64,000 bases of DNA, from assembly GCA_036747335.1 (NCBI GenBank), contig DAIOCL010000003.1, positions 16,864 to 80,863 on the forward strand, written 5' to 3'. A program made the position numbers and the translations under genes. A model generated the notes under the pieces. It made no database searches, was not told the origin of the DNA, and was given only the letters and a program-made list of their open reading frames with translations. Origin of the DNA: UBA4660 sp002405435 (GTDB lineage Bacteria; Bacteroidota; Bacteroidia; Flavobacteriales_D; Sanyastnellaceae). Below, piece by piece: positions 49,637 to 59,643 of the stretch. How positions within the stretch are numbered: position 1 is the stretch's first letter; each line of letters opens with the position of its first letter.

Positions 49637-51272
49637 GGTCCTGCTCGAAGTATCTGACCTGAGCGTGTCTTTTGCCGGCGAAGCGGGCATGCGCAGCGCG
49701 GTAGCCGCACTCTCACTCAAACTGTTTAAGGGAAGCACCCTGGCCATTGTCGGCGAAAGCGGATCTGGAAAATCGGTCACCTCGCTCGCCGTTATGGGTC
49801 TGTTACCCGCGAAAACAGCGGTCATCTCCAATGGGCGCATACGCCTGCACAACCACATCCTGCTCGATGCGGCTTCCGGCGCCGATGAACGAGCCGACGC
49901 GCGCGGCAGACAGATCTCCATGATTTTTCAGGAGCCGATGACATCCCTTAACCCTGTTATGCGCTGTGGTCTCCAGGTAGCAGAAGTGTTAATGCTGCAA
50001 AAAGGGATGGACTTTGCGCAGGCGCGGGCCCGGGTGGTTGCGTTGTTTCGTGAGGTCCACCTGCCCGACCCGGAAACGGCCTGGCATAAGTATCCGCATG
50101 AAATGAGCGGCGGGCAACGCCAGCGCGTGATGATTGCCATGGCTATGGCCAGCGAGCCGGAATTGCTGATTGCCGATGAACCCACTACCGCGCTCGACGT
50201 GACTGTACAGGGAGCCATACTGGCCACCCTCAAAGAACTTCAGCAGTCCCGCGGAATGGCCATGCTCTTTATCACCCACGACCTCGGCGTGGTGGCAGAC
50301 ATGGCCGATCAGGTGCTCGTTATGCGCGGCGGACACGTTGTAGAGCACGGAACCGTACAAGAGGTTTTGCAACGGCCGGCCCACGCCTACACCCGTGCGC
50401 TCATGGCGTGCCGTCCTGCATTGGGCGCAAAGCGCGACGTGCTGCCCACCGTGTCTGACCCCACCCCCCCGGCACTTCCGCCTCAACGCCCTTCCGTTAG
50501 CCGCGAACTGCTTCGTGTGGAGGGCCTGGTGAAGACCTTCCGCGCGCGGGGCGGAGCGTCGCACAAGGCTGTCGACAATGTGAGCTTCTCCATTTATGCA
50601 GGAGAAACACTCGGACTCGTTGGAGAAAGCGGTTGCGGAAAAAGCACGCTAAGCCGCATGGTCATGGGGCTTATTGCCCCTGATGCCGGACAGGTGGTGT
50701 TTGATGGAGCGGTCTGCGTTACACCCGGCCGCCGGGTCGACCCTGCTTACCGCAAAAAGGTGCAGCTCATCTTTCAAGACCCCTACTCATCGCTCAACCC
50801 GCGGCTCACCATCGGAGAGGCCATCTGCGAACCGATGCGTATTCACCATGTGGGCACCCATGAAAAACAGCGCAGGGACATGGCGGTCAGCTGGCTTGAA
50901 AAAACAGGACTGACAGCAGAAGCCATGAAGCGCTATCCGCACGAGTTCAGCGGCGGTCAGCGACAGCGCATTGTGATCGCCCGCGCACTCGCCCTTGAGC
51001 CACAGTTGCTGATATGCGACGAAAGTGTTTCTGCCCTCGATGTGTCGGTGCAGGCGCAGGTGCTCAACCTGCTCAAAACGCTCCAACGCGAACTCGGACT
51101 CACCTATCTCTTCATCTCTCATGACCTCGCCGTTGTGTACCACATGAGCGAGCAGATCATGGTGATGAGAAACGGAAGTATCGAAGAGAGTGGGCCTGCC
51201 ACGCAGGTATTGCAACAGCCCCGCTCAGCCTACACGCGCAAACTCCTGGAAAGCGTGCCAGGTAAGGCCTAG
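49620..51272 (+). CDS. Double-ATPase ABC transporter protein of the oligopeptide (DppD-DppF) type
   Basis: A 550-residue protein with two complete nucleotide-binding domains. The first has Walker A VGESGSGKSV, signature MSGGQRQRVMIAMAMA and Walker B ELLIADEPTTALDV. The second has Walker A VGESGCGKST, signature FSGGQRQRIVIARALA and Walker B QLLICDESVSALDV. The subfamily is that of peptide and nickel importers (YejF, GsiA). It would power import of peptides across the inner membrane with two permeases and a binding protein. None of these is encoded nearby, so this ATPase must join permeases from elsewhere. The gene's start overlaps the preceding lipoprotein gene. Confidence 0.93.
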   Translation: MNTSAEVLLEVSDLSVSFAGEAGMRSAVAALSLKLFKGSTLAIVGESGSGKSVTSLAVMGLLPAKTAVISNGRIRLHNHILLDAASGADERADARGRQISMIFQEPMTSLNPVMRCGLQVAEVLMLQKGMDFAQARARVVALFREVHLPDPETAWHKYPHEMSGGQRQRVMIAMAMASEPELLIADEPTTALDVTVQGAILATLKELQQSRGMAMLFITHDLGVVADMADQVLVMRGGHVVEHGTVQEVLQRPAHAYTRALMACRPALGAKRDVLPTVSDPTPPALPPQRPSVSRELLRVEGLVKTFRARGGASHKAVDNVSFSIYAGETLGLVGESGCGKSTLSRMVMGLIAPDAGQVVFDGAVCVTPGRRVDPAYRKKVQLIFQDPYSSLNPRLTIGEAICEPMRIHHVGTHEKQRRDMAVSWLEKTGLTAEAMKRYPHEFSGGQRQRIVIARALALEPQLLICDESVSALDVSVQAQVLNLLKTLQRELGLTYLFISHDLAVVYHMSEQIMVMRNGSIEESGPATQVLQQPRSAYTRKLLESVPGKA

Positions 51273-51295
51273 ACGCGTAATTTTTTTTACACGTC
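51272..51295. repeat. Near-perfect inverted repeat with a T-rich loop
   Basis: GACGCGTAA (51272-51280) and TTACACGTC (51287-51295) pair at eight of nine positions around six T bases, directly after the ABC gene stop. It could be a weak terminator or a binding site before the next gene. Confidence 0.35.
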
Positions 51296-51401
51296 GGTGG
51301 AATGGCTATGCCGCGATCGGATGACTTCCCCTACATTCACACCTTCTCCGATGCAGGAGAAGTACAACATCCGACAGCAAAACCTAAACCAACCCTTTGT
51401 C

Positions 51402-54400
51402 ATGTACAGACTGAAATCTATTGCCTCAGCCGTCGTCCTGGTAGTGTGTTCGCTCTTTGCCCGGGCCGACTGGGACCTCTGGCAGAGTTATATCATCATC
51501 AACAACACCTACTATGGAGGCCCCTCCAATCCTGACCTCGCACCGGCATTTGGAAACCTCTACCTCGGAGCGTTCAGCACCGGCGGCAGCATGCCCCTGA
51601 ATGGAGGCGAACTCAAGACCTTCAAAAATTGCACCGGTGGCTGTTCCAATGTATGCGGAGCAGACTTGTTTTACCGGGTATACCGCACCTGTGATTCTGC
51701 GCCCGCCTTTTCCACGCTCAGCCTTCCTTTCGATTCCGACCTGTCAGGCGGTGACCAGAAGTGGGATGCAACAGGGCTCTCGATTGATTTACTGGCGGGA
51801 CTGACCGCACCCGGCACATACGTCGTTGATGTCTACTGGCGTGTGTGGGGCGGACAGTTCGGCGGGTGTGACTACTTTAAGTTTGACCCTGATGATACCG
51901 GTAGCAGCGCTGACACCTACATCCCTGCCGCATTTACGCGGGCTTATTTTGACCTCAACATCACCGAAGGTTTTACCGATGGCAACTTCAGCGCCTCGCC
52001 GGCATGGTCTGGTGACGCGGCCAACTTCACCGTGGTCAACAACAGTGACGTCGCGTCACTCAACGGCTCAGAGGCCCTGCGTTCGTACACCCTGCGGCTC
52101 AACGCCCCTGCCGCAGCGCAGACCGAACACATCAGCCTGCCGGTTACCTCCTGGGGGGGCAATCAGGAGTGGTCTTTCTGGATGGGGCGCCGGAATCAGG
52201 CCGCAACCAACTCCAACCATAGCACGGTTTGGCTCTATGCTGACCAGGCAAATCTCGAGGCGGCCAGCATAAGTGGATACCGCGTGCGGCTTGGAGACGA
52301 CAGCGGGGGCGATGAGATCAACCTGCAGGTCGTTAACGCAGGCGTGGCCACAAACCTGATATCGTCCGCAGAAATAGCCAATGGACGACTTGATTATGGG
52401 GTGGCTGTGCGCGTAACCCGGAGCCAGGCAGGCGTATGGACATTGTTCACCTCGCCACTGCCTGTATCGGACGGATCGGGAGCCAACGCTCAGGCATGCC
52501 CGGCCAGCTCAGCCTCTGTGCTTGCGGGTTCGGCCACAAACAACACCTTCGTCCCGTCGGGCACGGGCTATATCGGTGTTACTGCGGCGCATAGCACGGG
52601 AGTGAACGCCATTGCAGGTGCGGAGTTCGACAATTTCCGATTTGTTCCCATTCCCTTCGACACCTTTGTAAATCTGGCCTCCAGCTCGGCCGTGGTTAAC
52701 GAGAATGGCGGCACCCTTGGTATAACAGTAAACATCACCCACCCGTCCGCCACCGCCGCCACTACCGTCAACCTCGTGCTCACGGGCGGAAGTGCTGCCC
52801 GGATTAACGGATTTACCGCACAGACCCTCATCTTTCCGGCCGGATCCTCTGCACCGCAGACCGTAGTGCTTACGATTACTGACAACGAAGTGTGCGATGA
52901 TACCGGTAACCTTACCCTCCAGCTGCAAGCCGCGAGCGGAGGGGCCAACGCTTACGTCACTGCGCCGTCGCAGTTTGGTTTGACTATCAATGACGATAAC
53001 ACGGCATACACCACGCTGTTGACAGAGAACTTTGAAGATGGCAACACAGACAACTGGACCGCGACACCTTCAGGCTGGTGGCAGGCGAGCAACTTTATCC
53101 CTTGCAGCGGCGCGTTCTCCGCGCGCTCCGGGGATGTGAATGTAGCCGGACAAAGCGCTTTCACCGCGGACCTTGATGATGTATCCATGCTTGGGGTAAC
53201 CACTACATGGCGGTTCAACTTGCGCTACAACAACGATCCATCACCCAATAACAAGTTCCAGGTATTCCTCAGTGCCGGCGAAACAAATTTGTGGGGCAGT
53301 TCTGTCGATGGCTATGCAGTAGGCGTCAATCCGCTTATCCCCGGTGATCCTGATATAATCACCTTGTGGCGGGTAGACAACGGCGCCCTCACCGCTGCCC
53401 TTGTGACCTCGGCCATTGACTGGGGCAACGGAGCAGCTACGAGCGAAATCGGATTTGAAGTAATCCGCGCTGAAAACGGACTCTGGACATTGCGGGTGGA
53501 CCAGAACGGAGACTTTGACAACCTGGTCACCATCGGCAGCGCTTCTGACGCTGCGTACGACAACATCAGGTTTTTCGGGGTGCGCTACCTGTTTACTGTG
53601 GGGCTTGACAACGCCCTTGCCTTCGATGACATCTCCATTACCCAACAAGGATGTGAGGCCATCTACTACTCTCAGGGCACAGGACTCGTGTCGGACCCTG
53701 TCTGGGATGATGTTCCAGTGGGCGTCGGAGGGGTTATCAACCCCGGACAGTACACCCGGCTGCGCATCCAGTCGGGTCATACCATCACGCAATCGGGTCC
53801 GCTCAGCACCAACGACATCACCATCGACAGCGGCGGTTCGCTCATCGCGTCAACCGACGAACACCGGGTGTATGGAAATTGGGAGAACAACGGCGCCTAT
53901 ACTTCTTCCGGGCAGGTCAGCTTTAAGGGTGACGAAAACCAGGCCATCCTCGGCTCATCCGTCACGACCTTCGGAAACCTGGCAATAGACAACGAGGGTT
54001 TCACGGTGACCGCGCAGAACCCCATTGAGGTTAAAGGCGGGGTTTGGCCTGAACAAGGGACCTTTGATGCGAACGGCAACGTCACGTTGCTGTCAACGTC
54101 GCCCGCATTCACCGCCCCCATCGGTGAAATCAAGCCGGGCGCAGATGTAGTCGGAAACCTCACGCTGCAGCGCTACGTGCCTTCGTGGACCTACAATGGT
54201 ACTGGTGTGGATGACGGAGGAACGTGGGTGCACCTCGGCTGCCCGCTCAACGGACCGCTGACGCTGGCCGATTGGGATGATGATATGGTGACCACAGGAT
54301 TCGCCGGCAGTGATTTTCCTCCGCCCTATCCGTTTGTCAATGTGCGCAAATACAATGAGGCAACACCCGGACTGCGCGATGTTGGCTACGTGAACGCGGC

Positions 54401-56198
54401 ATCGGTTGCGGATCCGATGAGCGGCGGTTATCTGGTATTTCTTCCCTACGATGCGCATGTGTTGGACATCAGCGGAACGATTAACAAAGGCTCTTACCTG
54501 CAGCCTGTTTCTTACACCAACACGGGCAACGGACCACACGACGGGTGGAACCTGCTGGCCAACCTTGCACCCTCAGAGATGGACTGGGTTCCGATGGTCC
54601 AGAACGGATCGGGCGTCAATATCTACTACCGGTTTGACCGTGACCTGCCAGGCTACCGGGCCTACAACGGCATTACGCAAGCCGGGACTGCCAGCCGGTA
54701 TATCCCCAGCGGGATGTCTTTCTTAACCTATACCAATGGCACCGCAGCAAATATTGCCTATGCTGAAACATACAAGTCAAATACCGCCCAGCCGTTTGAT
54801 CGCAACCTCCCGCAGAGTAGCGTACTCTACCTCGGTATTTCCCATGACGGCATGGGCGACGAAGCCCTGCTCAACTTGGTAGAGGGCACTTCGGCAGTCT
54901 ATGAATACGAGAACGATGCGCCGAAAGCAGACAATGATTTGGTGCCGGGGGCACCCGAACTCGCTTTCGTTTCCGAAGACCTCGTGCGCCTCACCATCCA
55001 GTCTGCATCGGTCACCGGGCCTCAGCAGTTTCCTGTATGGATCAAGGCCCCGGCAGCCGGCACCTATACCCTGCTGGTCAATGAGGCGAAAAACCTGCCC
55101 GCCGGCGCCTGCTTTACCGTGCACGACCTGATTACCGGTGAAAGCATGGTGGCCGACAATGGGTCCAGCCTCACCTTCTCGGTCACTGAACCATATACCG
55201 GGGTGCGTTTTATGGTGGCCTCCACAGCGTCCGTGAGCACCACCGTTTCTGACGCAGCCTGTCCGGGTGCCCACGGCGAAGTCAGCTGGCAGGCCGAAGG
55301 CTTGTGGAATTATGACGTCCTTAATGCATACGGGCAACCGGTGCTTTCCGGATTGGCAGGCAGCTTTAATGCGTCCCTGGCGGCGGGCACCTATACCCTC
55401 GTGGCAGACAGGCTTGACGATGCCTGCGCAGCGTCACCGCTAACCCTTGTGGTAAGCGAGCCGCCAGCCCTCGGTGTGGAGGCGGGCATTGTGGCAGCGG
55501 ATTGCCAGAGCGAAAACGGCCAGATCGAATTTGCCGTGTCACACGCATCAGGATACACCTATTCACTCACCGCGGTGGAAGGAACCCCTGCGGCCTCCGG
55601 TAGCTCCACCGATGCTGCCATCCGCATTGACCACCTTCCCGGAACCGTATATGTCCTTGAGGTAGCAGATGCTTGCCAGTCGCAAACAACAACCCTCGAC
55701 CTGCGCGACCCCATGGCGGTAGGCCTGGAAGTGCTGGTGCCGCTTTCGGCAGTGGCCGGCGAAGCCGTGGAGTTTGAAATGCTCTCCGTCAACCAGGATG
55801 AGGTCAGCTGGACACTCAACGGGCAAACGATTTCTTCCTCACAGGTATGCACCCACACGTTTGAAGCTGCGGGGACCTATGGTCTAACGGCTGCGGCATC
55901 CAACAGCAAGTGCTCGGAAAGTGTCTCTGCGCAGGTGAAGGTGAAGACCGCCCCGGATAAGCCGGGCCCGCTCGTGCAAGTGGTGGCGATGCCGGAGGCA
56001 TGGAGCTTCCAGCTCACATCCGTGCCAGAAGCGACGGGCACACTTGAACTCTGGAACAGCGCGGGCCAGCGGGTACTTCAGCACACCGTCAGCGGCAACC
56101 GTATTGATATCGAAAACAGCTCCTTTGCGGCGGGCGTTTATACCTACCGCATCAGCGGTATGGCATCAGCGGTGCTCACAGGGCAGGTGGTCCGATAG
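51402..56198 (+). CDS. Large T9SS-secreted mosaic surface protein with a Calx-beta-like domain
   Basis: A 1598-residue secreted protein. The signal peptide is YRLKSIASAVVLVVCSLFARA; the ATG at 51402 is chosen because the frame from 51297 adds a non-signal leader. Next comes an N-terminal cysteine-containing beta domain (30-180) and two jelly-roll-like units of the ENFEDGNTDNW type. Between them is a Calx-beta-like domain (about 420-510; SSSAVVNENGGTLGITVNITHPS and ending LTINDDN). A G8-like or outer-surface repeat (YTRLRIQSGHTITQSG) follows, then a long conserved Bacteroidota segment (about 880-1260), a PKD-like unit (about 1480), and a C-terminal T9SS type A sorting domain (GTLELWNSAGQRVLQH and GVYTYRISGMAS). 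It probably sits on the cell surface as an adhesin or in the matrix. Confidence 0.85.
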   Translation: MYRLKSIASAVVLVVCSLFARADWDLWQSYIIINNTYYGGPSNPDLAPAFGNLYLGAFSTGGSMPLNGGELKTFKNCTGGCSNVCGADLFYRVYRTCDSAPAFSTLSLPFDSDLSGGDQKWDATGLSIDLLAGLTAPGTYVVDVYWRVWGGQFGGCDYFKFDPDDTGSSADTYIPAAFTRAYFDLNITEGFTDGNFSASPAWSGDAANFTVVNNSDVASLNGSEALRSYTLRLNAPAAAQTEHISLPVTSWGGNQEWSFWMGRRNQAATNSNHSTVWLYADQANLEAASISGYRVRLGDDSGGDEINLQVVNAGVATNLISSAEIANGRLDYGVAVRVTRSQAGVWTLFTSPLPVSDGSGANAQACPASSASVLAGSATNNTFVPSGTGYIGVTAAHSTGVNAIAGAEFDNFRFVPIPFDTFVNLASSSAVVNENGGTLGITVNITHPSATAATTVNLVLTGGSAARINGFTAQTLIFPAGSSAPQTVVLTITDNEVCDDTGNLTLQLQAASGGANAYVTAPSQFGLTINDDNTAYTTLLTENFEDGNTDNWTATPSGWWQASNFIPCSGAFSARSGDVNVAGQSAFTADLDDVSMLGVTTTWRFNLRYNNDPSPNNKFQVFLSAGETNLWGSSVDGYAVGVNPLIPGDPDIITLWRVDNGALTAALVTSAIDWGNGAATSEIGFEVIRAENGLWTLRVDQNGDFDNLVTIGSASDAAYDNIRFFGVRYLFTVGLDNALAFDDISITQQGCEAIYYSQGTGLVSDPVWDDVPVGVGGVINPGQYTRLRIQSGHTITQSGPLSTNDITIDSGGSLIASTDEHRVYGNWENNGAYTSSGQVSFKGDENQAILGSSVTTFGNLAIDNEGFTVTAQNPIEVKGGVWPEQGTFDANGNVTLLSTSPAFTAPIGEIKPGADVVGNLTLQRYVPSWTYNGTGVDDGGTWVHLGCPLNGPLTLADWDDDMVTTGFAGSDFPPPYPFVNVRKYNEATPGLRDVGYVNAASVADPMSGGYLVFLPYDAHVLDISGTINKGSYLQPVSYTNTGNGPHDGWNLLANLAPSEMDWVPMVQNGSGVNIYYRFDRDLPGYRAYNGITQAGTASRYIPSGMSFLTYTNGTAANIAYAETYKSNTAQPFDRNLPQSSVLYLGISHDGMGDEALLNLVEGTSAVYEYENDAPKADNDLVPGAPELAFVSEDLVRLTIQSASVTGPQQFPVWIKAPAAGTYTLLVNEAKNLPAGACFTVHDLITGESMVADNGSSLTFSVTEPYTGVRFMVASTASVSTTVSDAACPGAHGEVSWQAEGLWNYDVLNAYGQPVLSGLAGSFNASLAAGTYTLVADRLDDACAASPLTLVVSEPPALGVEAGIVAADCQSENGQIEFAVSHASGYTYSLTAVEGTPAASGSSTDAAIRIDHLPGTVYVLEVADACQSQTTTLDLRDPMAVGLEVLVPLSAVAGEAVEFEMLSVNQDEVSWTLNGQTISSSQVCTHTFEAAGTYGLTAAASNSKCSESVSAQVKVKTAPDKPGPLVQVVAMPEAWSFQLTSVPEATGTLELWNSAGQRVLQHTVSGNRIDIENSSFAAGVYTYRISGMASAVLTGQVVR

Positions 56199-56229
56199 TC
56201 CGCAGCAGCCACGAAAAAACAGTATGCCC

Positions 56230-56255
56230 TGCCCCCGCGGCGGGGCATGCTTTTT
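56230..56255 (+). terminator. Intrinsic terminator after the T9SS surface protein gene
   Basis: TGCCCC (56230-56235) and GGGGCA (56242-56247) form a GC stem around a six-base loop, followed after three bases by five T. It lies 32 bases past the stop and just before gltX. Confidence 0.6.
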
Positions 56256-56291
56256 ATGCCCCTACATTTGCCTGCCTCATTTCTCTGCTGT

Positions 56292-57815
56292 ATGGAAGGA
56301 AAGAAAGTTCGTGTCAGATTCGCACCCAGCCCTACCGGCCCCTTGCACATGGGGGGCGTCAGGACCGCCTTGTACAATTACCTATTCGCCAAAAAACACG
56401 GCGGTGATTTTCTGTTGCGCATAGAAGACACCGACCAAACCCGCTTTGTGCCCGGTGCAGAAGCCTATATCCTGGAGTCGCTCCGTTGGTGCGGCATAGA
56501 GCCGAATGAGGGCGTGGGATATGGCGGTGACTGTGCGCCCTACCGCCAGAGCGAGCGGAAAGAAATGTACCGGCCCTATGCCGAACAACTGGTACACCGC
56601 GGCTGGGCCTATTATGCGTTTGACACACCGGAAGAACTGGACTACATCCGCCAGCAGGCCGAAAAAGCCAAAATGCCCAACTGGCAATACAACGCCATTT
56701 CAAGGATGACCCTGAAAAACTCGCTGACCCTTCCGGCCGATGACGTGGCAGAAAGGCTCCGCGCAGGCGAACCCTATGTGATTCGCTTCCGGATGCCGAG
56801 AAACGAAGAGGTTCGCTTCCACGATATCATTCGCGGGTGGGTGGTGTTTTCCACCAACGAACTGGACGACAAGGTGCTCTTCAAGAGCGACGGCATGCCG
56901 ACCTACCACCTGGCCAACGTCGTGGATGACCACACCATGGATATCAGCCACGTGATTCGCGGGGAAGAATGGTTGCCCTCGGCACCCCTGCATGTCATGC
57001 TTTACAAGGCGTTCGAATGGACCGCGCCCGAATTTGCTCACCTGCCGCTTATTCTCAAGCCCGACGGCAACGGAAAACTGAGCAAACGCGATGGAGACCG
57101 GTTAGGCTTCCCGGTGTTTCCGCTGGAGTGGACAGACCCGGAAACAGGCAGTGTAAGCAGCGGCTACCGCGAAATGGGCTATTTGCCCGAGGCCTTTCTC
57201 AATATGCTGCTGTTGCTCGGATGGGCGCCCTCAGACAACCGCGAGATTTTTTCGCTTGAGGAAATGATTGGGGCCTTTTCCATCGAACGTATCGGCAAAA
57301 GCGGGAGCAAATTCGACCCCGAAAAAACCAAGTGGTTCAACCACCAGTACCTCAAAAAAACACCGCCGCCGCAACTGGCAACATTGCTCATCCCCTACCT
57401 GCACGAAAAGGGTTGGCATGTGGAGCAGGACTATGCCGCCCGCGTATGTGCGCTTATGGTGGAACGCGCCACCTTCGCCCGCGACCTGGCAGACGGCACC
57501 TACTTCTTCGAGGCTCCGGCGCATTACGACCAGGAGGCAGTGGCCAAAAAGTGGAAGCAGGGCGCGTCGGGCGCACTCATGGCTGAGTGGTCTGGCAGGC
57601 TCCAGGCACTTACCACATTTACCGCCGCGGAAATTGACGATACGCTTAAGAAATTTCTCTCAGAAAAAAACCTGGGTATGGGGGCAGTCATGCCCCTGTT
57701 CAGGCTGATGATAACCGGAGTGCTCACAGGGCCCGGCGCTGCGCAGGTAGCGGAAGTCATTGGAAAGGAAGAGTCCCTCAGCCGCATTGCTGCAGGGGTA
57801 AGTGCCCTGGGTTGA
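56292..57815 (+). CDS. gltX: Glutamate--tRNA ligase
   Basis: GltX attaches glutamate to tRNA-Glu (and often tRNA-Gln) in the cytosol. The 507-residue product is a class I synthetase. The HIGH-type motif is in FAPSPTGPLHMGGVRTALYNYL, RIEDTDQTR follows, and the KMSKS-type motif is GKLSKRDGD. The C-terminal anticodon-binding helices run to the end. An open frame from 56247 would start inside the terminator, so the ATG at 56292 is the start. Length and motifs are normal for the bacterial discriminating or non-discriminating type, which cannot be told apart by eye. Confidence 0.96.
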   Translation: MEGKKVRVRFAPSPTGPLHMGGVRTALYNYLFAKKHGGDFLLRIEDTDQTRFVPGAEAYILESLRWCGIEPNEGVGYGGDCAPYRQSERKEMYRPYAEQLVHRGWAYYAFDTPEELDYIRQQAEKAKMPNWQYNAISRMTLKNSLTLPADDVAERLRAGEPYVIRFRMPRNEEVRFHDIIRGWVVFSTNELDDKVLFKSDGMPTYHLANVVDDHTMDISHVIRGEEWLPSAPLHVMLYKAFEWTAPEFAHLPLILKPDGNGKLSKRDGDRLGFPVFPLEWTDPETGSVSSGYREMGYLPEAFLNMLLLLGWAPSDNREIFSLEEMIGAFSIERIGKSGSKFDPEKTKWFNHQYLKKTPPPQLATLLIPYLHEKGWHVEQDYAARVCALMVERATFARDLADGTYFFEAPAHYDQEAVAKKWKQGASGALMAEWSGRLQALTTFTAAEIDDTLKKFLSEKNLGMGAVMPLFRLMITGVLTGPGAAQVAEVIGKEESLSRIAAGVSALG

Positions 57816-57914
57816 GTGTCCGCCAAAGGCAGCGCAGGTACACCGGCGCCGGCCGGACTTTACCATATTTGTAACTGATTTGCCTCTTAACCCCGAATAA
57901 AATACCGGACTACC

Positions 57915-59633
57915 ATGAAAAAATGCTTCGCGGCACTGGCCGCCCTGCTCGCGCTCTGCAGCCAGATGCAGCAGCTCTCGGCCCAATGCCCCGGCTGCAC
58001 CCCTGATGAAACATGCATCAGCGCAGATGGACTGCCCACGGTCTGCCCGCTGGAGTTGCCCCCGGCCACCGCAGGAACCTACTACGAAGACTACCTAACC
58101 TTTTACCTGCCGGCAGAGGTAAATGATGTCGAAAACGGTATTCAGGCGACCCTGCTGGAAGTGACCATCAGCAGTGTTACAGGCCTGCCTTTCGGTATGG
58201 ACTTCACCGTAAACGACGATGATGCCACCTACTTTCCCTCTGAGGGGGAAAACTTCGGATGTGCCACGCTATGCGGTACACCAATACTTCCCGGAACCTA
58301 CAGCATCAATATCACCGTGGACGTGGTGGCCGTGGCCTTTGGATTCGAAGTGGAACAAGCCCAGTCATTCTTTTACACGTTTATTGTCGAACCGGGCTCC
58401 GGAGGCAATTCGGGCTTCGCATTTAGCAGTCCTGCCGGCTGCGGATCTTTTGACGTAACATTTGAAGCACTGATCAACCTGCCTTCCGTTACAACGTACC
58501 TATGGGACTTCGGCAACGGGCAAACCAGCACCGAACAGTTTCCTGCCCCGGTCACCTTTAGCGGAGCCGGCGACTACAACGTCACACTCACCACTACCGT
58601 GCTGGATTACACGATGGAGTCTCTAAACATTTCTGCCCTCGACGATAACTGGGATGGCGATGTGGACGACATTTTTTCCCCTCCGGCCGATGTGTTTTTT
58701 GTGATTACCGACGGTGACGGAGCCCAGGTTTACACAAGCGGAACGGTAAACAACAACAACACGCCTTCCTGGTCAGGCATCAATGTGGTGCTGAATAATC
58801 CGCCCTATGAAATTTCATTCACCGATGTCGATGACATCAGCGCCGACGACCCCCTCGGAACCGCGGCTCTCACGGTGCAGGAAGGCGTGGTGTACTTTGA
58901 CACGGGCTCAGGAACCATCGGCACGGCCACCATCGCGCTGGAAGTGACCGGCGAGTTGTTTAACGAGGAGGTAATCACCGTGTTTCCCTTGCCAGACGCG
59001 CAGTTTGAGACCGACGGCAGCCTTCTTTTTTACGATGACCCAACCCTTACCAGCTACTTCTGGTTTCTCAACGAACTCCCCATCGACGGCGCGTTCGGGT
59101 CATCGCTGGAGATGACGACCAGCGGATTCTACTCGGCGGAAGTCACCAACCTTTTCGGATGCACTGCCATGAGTGAAGAGGTATTGTGGTGTCCTGAGAT
59201 TGTAGTGCTCTACGATGCAGGCGCCGGGGTGGTCTACCTGGAGGGCGACTATGAAACCTACCAGTGGTACTTTAACGGCGCCGAAATAGAAGGCGCCACC
59301 ACCTTCTTTGCCGATGCCTCTGAACCGGGCAACTACTCGGTATTTGTAACCACCGCCGACGGATGCGCCACGCTCAGCGAAACTTTCGGGACAGGCGTAG
59401 GCGATGAGGCACCCACGCCACCGGCGATGGACTTGTTTCCGAATCCTGCAGGTACGGAGGTATTTGTTACCGGGGCCACAGAAAAACCGCGCTTTTTCGA
59501 CCTGTCAGGCCGTCCGGTGTCTGTGGATGCAGAAAGGCGCGGGACGCAGTGGCGCGCAGCACTGCAAGCCTTGCCCGCCGGCGTTTACCTGGTCGTATCC
59601 GGCCAGGCCCATGCGCGGCTGGTCAAACAATAG
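57915..59633 (+). CDS. T9SS-secreted PKD-containing protein
   Basis: A 572-residue secreted protein with signal peptide KKCFAALAALLALCSQMQQLSA. The mature part has an N-terminal beta domain with several cysteines (CPGCTPDETC), a PKD-like unit (about 165-230; FDVTFEAL and TYLWDFGNGQTST), a Ca-binding-like beta domain with DDNWDGDVDD (about 240-340), two Ig-like units with the phrases TSYFWFLNELPIDG and YETYQWYFNGAEIEG, and a C-terminal T9SS type A sorting domain (MDLFPNPAGTEVFV and AGVYLVVSGQAHARLVKQ). It should be displayed on or released from the cell surface. The Asp-rich loop suggests bound calcium. The ligand is unknown. It is followed ten bases later by a short conserved-looking gene. 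Confidence 0.87.
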   Translation: MKKCFAALAALLALCSQMQQLSAQCPGCTPDETCISADGLPTVCPLELPPATAGTYYEDYLTFYLPAEVNDVENGIQATLLEVTISSVTGLPFGMDFTVNDDDATYFPSEGENFGCATLCGTPILPGTYSINITVDVVAVAFGFEVEQAQSFFYTFIVEPGSGGNSGFAFSSPAGCGSFDVTFEALINLPSVTTYLWDFGNGQTSTEQFPAPVTFSGAGDYNVTLTTTVLDYTMESLNISALDDNWDGDVDDIFSPPADVFFVITDGDGAQVYTSGTVNNNNTPSWSGINVVLNNPPYEISFTDVDDISADDPLGTAALTVQEGVVYFDTGSGTIGTATIALEVTGELFNEEVITVFPLPDAQFETDGSLLFYDDPTLTSYFWFLNELPIDGAFGSSLEMTTSGFYSAEVTNLFGCTAMSEEVLWCPEIVVLYDAGAGVVYLEGDYETYQWYFNGAEIEGATTFFADASEPGNYSVFVTTADGCATLSETFGTGVGDEAPTPPAMDLFPNPAGTEVFVTGATEKPRFFDLSGRPVSVDAERRGTQWRAALQALPAGVYLVVSGQAHARLVKQ

Positions 59634-59643
59634 TTTCGATTCC

